Shown in pieces: positions 55,320 through 64,000 of a stretch of DNA of 64,000 bases (within the stretch, counting starts at the first letter, position 1; the number at the start of each line of letters is the position of its first letter). The stretch comes from Diphasiastrum complanatum. Lineage: Eukaryota > Streptophyta > Lycopodiopsida > Lycopodiales > Lycopodiaceae. The stretch is taken from positions 70,496,252-70,560,251 of the forward strand of contig CM055097.1 in assembly GCA_029204225.1 (NCBI GenBank). The letters run 5' to 3'. Under the pieces are notes generated by a model. It was given only the letters and a program-made list of their open reading frames with translations. It was not told where the DNA came from and did not search any database. The translations under genes were made by a program, and so were the position numbers.

Positions 55320-56332
55320 CCCATCATTATTGGTCTAGAAAAAGCCTATAGCAAATTTTTCTTTCCACTACAATAACTTGTCAACATATTAGATCCAAAG
55401 TTCACCAGCCTCATGCAAGTATGGCTAGGTCACCTTGAATTTGCCCCCATTTTGATCAACTGTCATTCAAAATCTATACCAAGAGAGAGGTGTGTGTGAT
55501 AGTTTCCCCTCACTTATAAAATCAGTTGATCGGACTTACAGTAGAATTCTCAAACAAAAGCTTTTTCAACACTTTGCTTTCCATTTTCTAGGATTATGGC
55601 TTGATCTAACTTGTTGCCAATCTCTGAAGAGAATCCTAGTCTTTTTCCTTTGAGAAAAAACTCAACTAACATCGAATATCACCCATGGTCAGTGAATTTC
55701 AGTTCCGAAGGTAGCCATTCCAATGAAGACCAACTACTCAAGAGAAGATCTCCCTTGAAATTTCCCTTTCTAACTCTTGACTTTATGCTTGCGTCTGGTG
55801 AGTGCTGTCACAAATGAAAACTAACATGCTAGCCATCCATCTTTTGCAAACATTGAATTGTGTTCATGTAAGAGTACTTGAACTTCGAATCCATCCCACA
55901 GACTCTGTAATCCTCTTTGTTTGATGGTATCAGCCTCCAAAAGAAAAGTTCCTTTTTGAGTTTAACAACTCCTTGTATCACAAGCTATCATGCAAACCAG
56001 ACAAAGCACGAGTACTAAGACTCACCACGAATACATACAAGCAAGACACTCAGACATGTTTACTAACATTCAATGAAACTAGTTCCATAGTTTTGCATCC
56101 TTTGGATTTTGGAGATGGAATGGTTATCATTGCTGGTTTTTATGATCAAGTACATGCATTCATTCAAATCTTGAAAGACATTGAAGTGGTCAATATGTTT
56201 ACTTTCGAGCAAAGTTCAAGATCTAGCATCCTAGTGTTGGCAAATTGGCAAATTGTTGACAATGTAGGATTAAGGGTTGTATGCAAATCTTGTGGAGATA
56301 CTTCAAGTAGAGTTTGCCTCTTGATCCCCTGA
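55320..56332 (+). pseudogene. LINE reverse transcriptase domain
   Basis: Near 55,330-55,480, GLEKAYSKFFFPLQ matches the LDLEKAYDRV motif (Asp changed to Gly at the first position as read), then FTSLMQVWLGHLEFAPILIN and a degenerate RGV-QG-PLSP-like stretch. ORF 55,973-56,332 gives SLYHKLSCKPDKARVLRL-type sequence, then LHPLDFGDGMVIIAGFYDQV, where FGDG occupies the FADD/YADD catalytic site with the second Asp lost. SSRSSILVLANWQIVDNVGL follows. Stops and frame changes separate the parts. The enzyme is dead. Confidence 0.7.
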
Positions 56333-56339
56333 TCCTTGT

Positions 56340-57086
56340 AAAAATTTATAAACTCTGTTGAAAAATACTCACCGCCACCATATGATCTGAGAGTCTTAAT
56401 ATAATAACATGTTTGTTTTTCAACTAGAGCCTTGAACTCTCTAAACTTGGCAAAAGCATCAGATTTCTTGCTTATGAAATAAATCCAAATATGTCTACTA
56501 TAGTCATCAATGAATGTGATGAAATAGTAACAGCCACTAATGGACCTAGTTTGTAGTGGTCCACATAGATCACTATGAGGATTTTCAAGCTTTGAGCACT
56601 AATATGACTAAACCTTTGATGCCAAAAGTCACTCTGACTATCAACAGTGCTTACCATAGCTTGAGTAAAAGATCTTGCATTCAATTTGTAGAGTCGATTC
56701 CCGTTGACTCTAGCTCCTGTAGCAATCACTTTGTAGCAATTCTTGATGTCCTTGACGAGACATTTGTCGTTGTCAAACTCAGCCTTGAGTTGTTGATTAG
56801 TCATCATCCCAACAGATAGTAGATTGTTAGCTAAGCTAGGTACATGTTGCACATTGCTTATTTGCTTTATCTTCCTATTGGCTAACTTCACTGGTACCAC
56901 TCCAACTCCTTTAACAGATAGCAATTGACCATTAGCTTGTCCGACTTCATCACCATTGTGAGTTTCCTTGAGTTCTGAAACCACTCTTTCCTTGAGTTCT
57001 GAAAACCACTCTTTCCTTGAAGTCATGTGTTTGGAGACACCACTATCAATGTACCAGCAGGTATCCTTGGCTTCATCACTTGTCAT
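56340..57086 (-). pseudogene. Copia protease and integrase start
   Basis: The 204-residue frame 56,472-57,086 opens with CWYIDSGVSKHMTSRKEWFS, with D-S-G intact. A small in-frame duplication follows (ELKERVVSELKETH; the DNA CTTTCCTTGAGTTCTGAAA occurs twice near 56,985-57,005). Then come LLSVGMMTNQQLKAEFDNDK and FWHQRFSHISAQSLKIL. The zinc-binding Cys residues of the pre-integrase are lost. Below about 56,560 the integrase core (TIVDIFGFIS) continues degenerate to 56,340. Confidence 0.8.
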
Positions 57087-58003
57087 TCATGCTGTAATTA
57101 ACAAGTTTGGGCTCTCACCTGTATCATCTTCATATTGATCATCATCATATTGATGTTGATCAGCATAGTTGACTTCATAATAATAGTCATCAAATTGATG
57201 TTGATAAGCATAATTGTCCGCTTGCCATTTGCCTTTTCTTTGTTCTATCTCCTTCTGTTTCTTGAAGCATTCACACTCCCAATGGCCAGGTTTGTTGCAA
57301 TACCTACAATTTCCAGGTTTATTTTTCTTGGAATAGCCGTGTCCTTGATCTTGGCCTTGATCCAACTGCCTCGATTTGGGCCATCATTGGATTGTTCTTG
57401 AAATTGTTGGAACGATCCACAATTTGAGTTTCCACCTCTTGATTGGTGTCTTCCACGACCAAATCTACCACCACGTCCTCTGACTGCAAGAGCTTGATCA
57501 AATCCTTTGTTGCGATGACTCAAGTTCTCTTGATGTTGTTCTTCCTGCAAAAGAAATCCACCTAACTCTTCATAGGTTGGAAGATTTTTTCGTGTAGCTA
57601 TACTTCTCACAAACATCTGATATGACTCACTCAAACTATTCAATGTCAATCGCATGATCTCACGATCCTGAACTCGCTCTCCAACTGCTACTAATTGGTC
57701 ACGAATCTCTTTGATCTTTAGTAGGTGATCAGCAATAGTTGCACCATCATCCATCCACAATGTGTGCAGCTTCGTCTTCAGGAATAGCACTCGAGTAACT
57801 GATAAGTTGATGGCATTTTGTGCTTTTCATTTTTTCCTATCAAATGTTCTTTGATCTTCTTCAATCACTGGCATTGTCTCTTCACCTGTCACGATCTCCC
57901 ATAGCTTCTTTTCCATCAAAAGTTTGAATTTCCAAACTACATAGTTGACGGCTCCTTCCAATTTGGTTGACTCATTAAGGACACTCTCACTTAGAGTTGC
58001 CAT
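57087..58003 (-). pseudogene. Copia gag with zinc knuckle
   Basis: Gag starts at 58,003 with MATLSESVLNESTKLEGAVN, breaks near 57,800, and continues in frame 57,245-57,790 with TLWMDDGATIADHLLKIKEI and MRLTLNSLSESYQMFVRSIA, the copia gag UBN2-like core. A Gly/Arg/Gln-rich linker follows. Frame 57,087-57,365 adds the CCHC knuckle CRYCNKPGHWECEC and an unusual Tyr/Asp/His/Gln-rich tail (YAYQHQFDDYYYEV...) encoded by repeated TGATGTTGATC-type words. Two frame breaks are the only large defects. Confidence 0.8.
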
Positions 58004-58743
58004 TACTGGGTAGATGAGTCTGGATCAAGAAATTTATCACACCACAGAACTATTTTTTTTTGTATACTTGATATCAGTACGACACGCGATATCGGACTGG
58101 AGCGCAGATGTACGACTGCTCGGGATTCTCTCTGACTCGCGTGCGTGAATCCGATATTGTATGGACATGTGATATCAGATTGCAGCGCGGATGTACTACT
58201 GATCGGGATTCTCTCTAGCTTGTGCACTTGGATCCGATATTGGTATGGATATGAAAAGTAGAGAGAATATAAGAAGTTTCAGAGAGAATATTCTAGATTT
58301 TCTATTTCAAAATGAGTGATCGTTCAAACAAACATATATCAGTAATGTGAAAAGCATAAAGCCCCAAAAACTCTAAATGACAGTACTAAACACTGTCTGG
58401 TGTGATTTGCAATACCCCAAACAAAAAGATGAGAAATTTCTTGGCACAACTCTCTGACAAATGGCACTTTTCACAAAGACTAAAAACAAGTATTGTAAAA
58501 CTTTTTCCACTCAACAGATTTTCAATTAGTCTGATGTTGCCTTGGCCTTTCTGATGCCTCTGAAACTGTGTCTTCGTTCCCCACTAATAACTGTGAGCTC
58601 CAAAACCTGCAAAATACACCAAGAAGGATTTCTTCCAACTGTCTTGTCTCTCCAAGCTTTCACCTCCTATGAAGGACTTTCTCACTTCATTGTGGAGCTT
58701 GTGACAAGCTGTATCCACTGATCAGGCACGCAGGAGTATCGTA

Positions 58744-58755
58744 GCTCTGATACCA
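58744..58755 (-). other. Primer-binding site
   Basis: The minus strand reads TGGTATCAGAGC, directly after an LTR end (TTGTTTGACA on minus). Confidence 0.9.
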
Positions 58756-58920
58756 TGTCAAACAATAAGATATGCAATATCAAGCATTTACCATAAGCAA
58801 TCACCAAGTAAGGAGGCGAAAAAAGAACACACAATATCACTCTCACACTACAAAACCAACTGAATGTAAAATGTACAAATAAACTTTGAACCCTGATAGA
58901 GAGAAAACTTAGGAGTATAC
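58756..58920 (-). repeat. 5' LTR of the 56.3-58.9 kb copia (about 165 bp)
   Basis: Starts (plus sense) TGTCAAACAATAAGATATGC. It is bounded on the far side by plus-strand integrase sequence near 58,925, so it is short or truncated. No second copy was seen. Confidence 0.55.
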
Positions 58921-58924
58921 AAGA

Positions 58925-59090
58925 GAGCTTACATGTACTTATAGTCCTCAACAAAATGGTATAGCCGAGAGAATGAATAGAACACTTTGTGAGTGTGCAA
59001 AGGCTTTACGGTTAGATGCATCTCTACCTAAGTCTTTTTGGGGAGAGGCTATTATTTGTGCAACTTATTTGTGTAATAGATTGCCATGTA
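58925..59090 (+). pseudogene. Copia integrase scrap
   Basis: The plus-strand frame reads CTYSPQQNGIAERMNRTLCE then CAKALRLDASLPKSFWGEAI and CATYLCNRLP, a clean 55-residue piece around the catalytic Glu of copia integrase with no stop. Both ends are abrupt. It probably belongs to an older element into which the neighbouring LTR element inserted. Confidence 0.85.
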
Positions 59091-59390
59091 AGCGACATTG
59101 TCGGCTTTTTGCATTTCTCTGAAATGCGACATTGTCGGCTTTTTGCCTTAGCTTCTTCCTTTCAACTATTTTGAAAAAGTTAAACTGTTTTAAGGGCACC
59201 TTCACCTTTTTAAGAGCATTGTCGGCTTTTTTGCAAAATCCCAAAGAGAGAGAAAAATCCCGACAATCGTCTATTTTCAACGAGGAATGTTCCCAGCCAC
59301 TTCTCAAAAATGCAAAGTGAGAGAAAGCCACTTCACGTAAAATGCGAATTGAGAGAATTTGCGACATCCTCATCCGTGTCAACATTCTCT
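59090..59390. repeat. Local repeats of GCGACATTGTCGGCTTTTTGC
   Basis: The 19-21 base word built on CATTGTCGGCTTTTTTGC occurs near 59,092, 59,127 and 59,216. The related words AAATGCGA/AAATGCAAAG with GAGAGAA recur near 59,310 and 59,341. No gene was seen; the open frames crossing it are not convincing. Confidence 0.5.
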
Positions 59391-60378
59391 AATTTGTTGA
59401 CCGTATATACCATCATGTACAGTTGTCACAGAGGCCAGATACTTCCAAGTACAACGACTTACCTAATTAGATGACAAATATTTACTGTAATTAATACATG
59501 GATGAATTCTATAGATGGATCACCTAGGCACACTCTACATGATGCTCCATCTATGAGACGAATGATTTTGAGCCTCCCAGTGATGCCGTCATTCTAGCTG
59601 TAATTGCTATTTTGTTGTGCTTCAATGTAATATAGCAGTAGCACGCTTTTCAATCTATGTATAACGTAGATGAATGCTTGTTGTGATTTGAATGCACTTC
59701 ATTGCTGTTTGATCACACTTGTTCAATCACTCTGATCAAAACATGGACATCTACAACTTCTCAGTTTCTGGTCAAACGATGGCTATCTTTGACGCCTGAG
59801 GAACTTGCGATGTCATATTGCTCTTTCAATCTATTTCAAAACTAAACTTTTGATTTTAGTAATACACACACAAACCATTTCTAATCTCTTCGGTGGACTG
59901 TACTCATTTTTATTTTCGTGAGTATGAACTAATTTATAAGGTCATGTTGGGTAATAAAACACTTAAGCTGTGATTATAACCAACATAAACATTCATTAGA
60001 ATATTTTTGCATCTAGCAGCCCATTGTAGCAAGAGAGCTATTCCGCAAATATTTCTGCTCTCTTCTCTGCTCTCGTTCTCTATACTCCCTTGCCCCATCA
60101 AGAGCTATGATCTATTTATAGCTGACCTGCATGGGGATTGCATGGGCTCATGCACAAGATCATCCTCTCTATATATTGAGGTAATGATTATCCCATCGAT
60201 GACTTTGGTCGAAGTTACCAATTGAGATCTTCTCCTCTTGCTCACATGGCATGGCTTGGGGGCTAGCTCCAGGAGGATTCTCCAGGAGGGATCTAGGATT
60301 GGTCGGGTGATTTTATTCCACAGTCTCTCTTGTTGTGTTTTCCTATCCTCATCTTAGGGGTTTTCCCTAGTGGTCTTT
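59391..60378. other. No gene recognised
   Basis: AT-rich, with a few short frames. A T/C-rich tract ending CCCTAG near 60,370 could be a 3' splice site for the coding-like stretch that follows. Confidence 0.35.
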
Positions 60379-60380
60379 AA

Positions 60381-60647
60381 CAATGCTCACGTGCAAGCTT
60401 CACAAGTAAGGATGATGTTGAGCGTGATGCATCATCATCGGACGAATCGACGACACATGACACACCTTCTCAATCTCACTCGTTGTCACCATCGCCATTA
60501 GCTTTTGAATATTAGCTTATTAATGATGAAGCTGTAGGAGATATTTGGGTAGAATTAGAGATAGACTCATTTGGTTTGGCGGATTTGGCGCATGATGATG
60601 CGGCAAATGATAACGATGAACCACCAAATGGTGAGACAGTACGATGA
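60381..60647 (+). pseudogene. Acidic coding-like tail, one stop
   Basis: One frame is open from 60,381 to TGA 60,645-60,647 except for a TAG at 60,513-60,515. Its product is acidic and Ser-rich: DDVERDASSSDESTTHDTPS, then after the stop LINDEAVGDIWVELEIDSFG and DLAHDDAANDNDEPPNGE. The composition is like the acidic C-terminal tail of transposase-derived (for example hAT) or nuclear proteins, but no motif settles it. A plausible acceptor site lies just upstream, so it may be a last exon. Confidence 0.3.

Positions 60648-64000
<3,353 letters not shown>

Larger units (their letters stand above)
53450..56332 (+). mobile_element. Decayed LINE (non-LTR retrotransposon)
   Basis: Plus-strand endonuclease (53,500-53,980), then RT finger/palm segments (55,320-55,540) and RT motif C and beyond (55,973-56,332), in the order and rough spacing of a LINE ORF2. 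The 5' end, 3' UTR and poly-A tail were not identified. The 3' side is cut by the minus-strand copia starting at 56,340. The endonuclease wording (GDFNART, SVIDYLIG) is unlike the common plant L1 (GDFN-x-V) and recalls LINEs of algae and early land plants; clade assignment needs a tree. Confidence 0.7.
56340..58920 (-). mobile_element. Ty1/copia element, 5' half with short LTR
   Basis: Minus-strand order: LTR (58,756 to about 58,920), PBS (58,744-58,755), leader, gag (58,003 to about 57,245), zinc knuckle, protease, pre-integrase and start of integrase, ending near 56,340 inside the integrase. RT and RNase H are missing. Beyond 56,340 is LINE sequence on the opposite strand. Confidence 0.8.

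Overview
This window looks like intergenic, repeat-dominated nuclear DNA from a land plant with a large, AT-rich genome. The evidence is dense, mutually interrupted LTR retrotransposons of plant Ty1/copia and Ty3/gypsy type (six primer-binding sites matching the initiator-Met tRNA 3' end), a decayed LINE, long (GA)n/(CT)n microsatellites, and no intact host gene. A Penelope-like reverse transcriptase and a LINE endonuclease of a type I associate with non-seed plants and algae suggest a fern, lycophyte or other non-flowering plant; that is inference with low confidence.

Layout. 1-0.6 kb: the last exons of an unrecognised spliced gene or pseudogene. 0.9-1.5 kb: an LTR-end-like repeat and a broken coding-like stretch. 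2.8-6.0 kb: a (GA)57 microsatellite, then a decayed Penelope-like element (PLE) on the minus strand, the most unusual item in the window. 6-12 kb: AT-rich sequence with nothing recognised. 12-14.65 kb: scrambled Ty3/gypsy RT fragments and a probable gypsy LTR. 14.65-20.86 kb: minus-strand Ty3/gypsy pol, split by a 3.7-kb non-autonomous LTR element (15.09-18.81 kb). 20.86-24.8 kb: a minus-strand copia element lacking RT/RNase H, with an array of short inverted motifs. 25.0-25.3 kb: an isolated LTR with PBS. 25.5-27.5 kb: decayed gypsy gag-protease (+). 30.4-33.5 kb: copia 5' half (-), abutting a copia 3' half (+) at 33.5-36.35 kb. 37.5-38.9 kb: an old copia remnant (-).

That old remnant is interrupted by two adjacent LTR elements that can be fully delimited. 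Copia-1 (38,924-44,746, TSD CATTA) is autonomous-type but has several frameshifts and stops. Element-2 (44,754-50,147, TSD TTATG) is non-autonomous and carries open frames made of duplicated, largely unrecognised sequence. Their target-site duplications overlap. 52.1-53.4 kb: gypsy and copia scraps. 53.45-56.33 kb: a decayed LINE with endonuclease and RT on +. 56.34-58.92 kb: a copia 5' half (-) with PBS and a short LTR. 58.9-59.1 kb: a copia integrase scrap. 59.1-64 kb: unrecognised sequence with a short coding-like acidic tail, a (CT)57 microsatellite and small local duplications.

Nothing here forms an operon or pathway. The order of events is insertion upon insertion, with the two adjacent elements at 38.9-50.1 kb the best-preserved and, by LTR similarity, among the youngest. 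No tRNA, rRNA, CRISPR or intact host gene was seen. All similarity calls come from recognising protein motifs by eye in translated sequence; no database search was possible.
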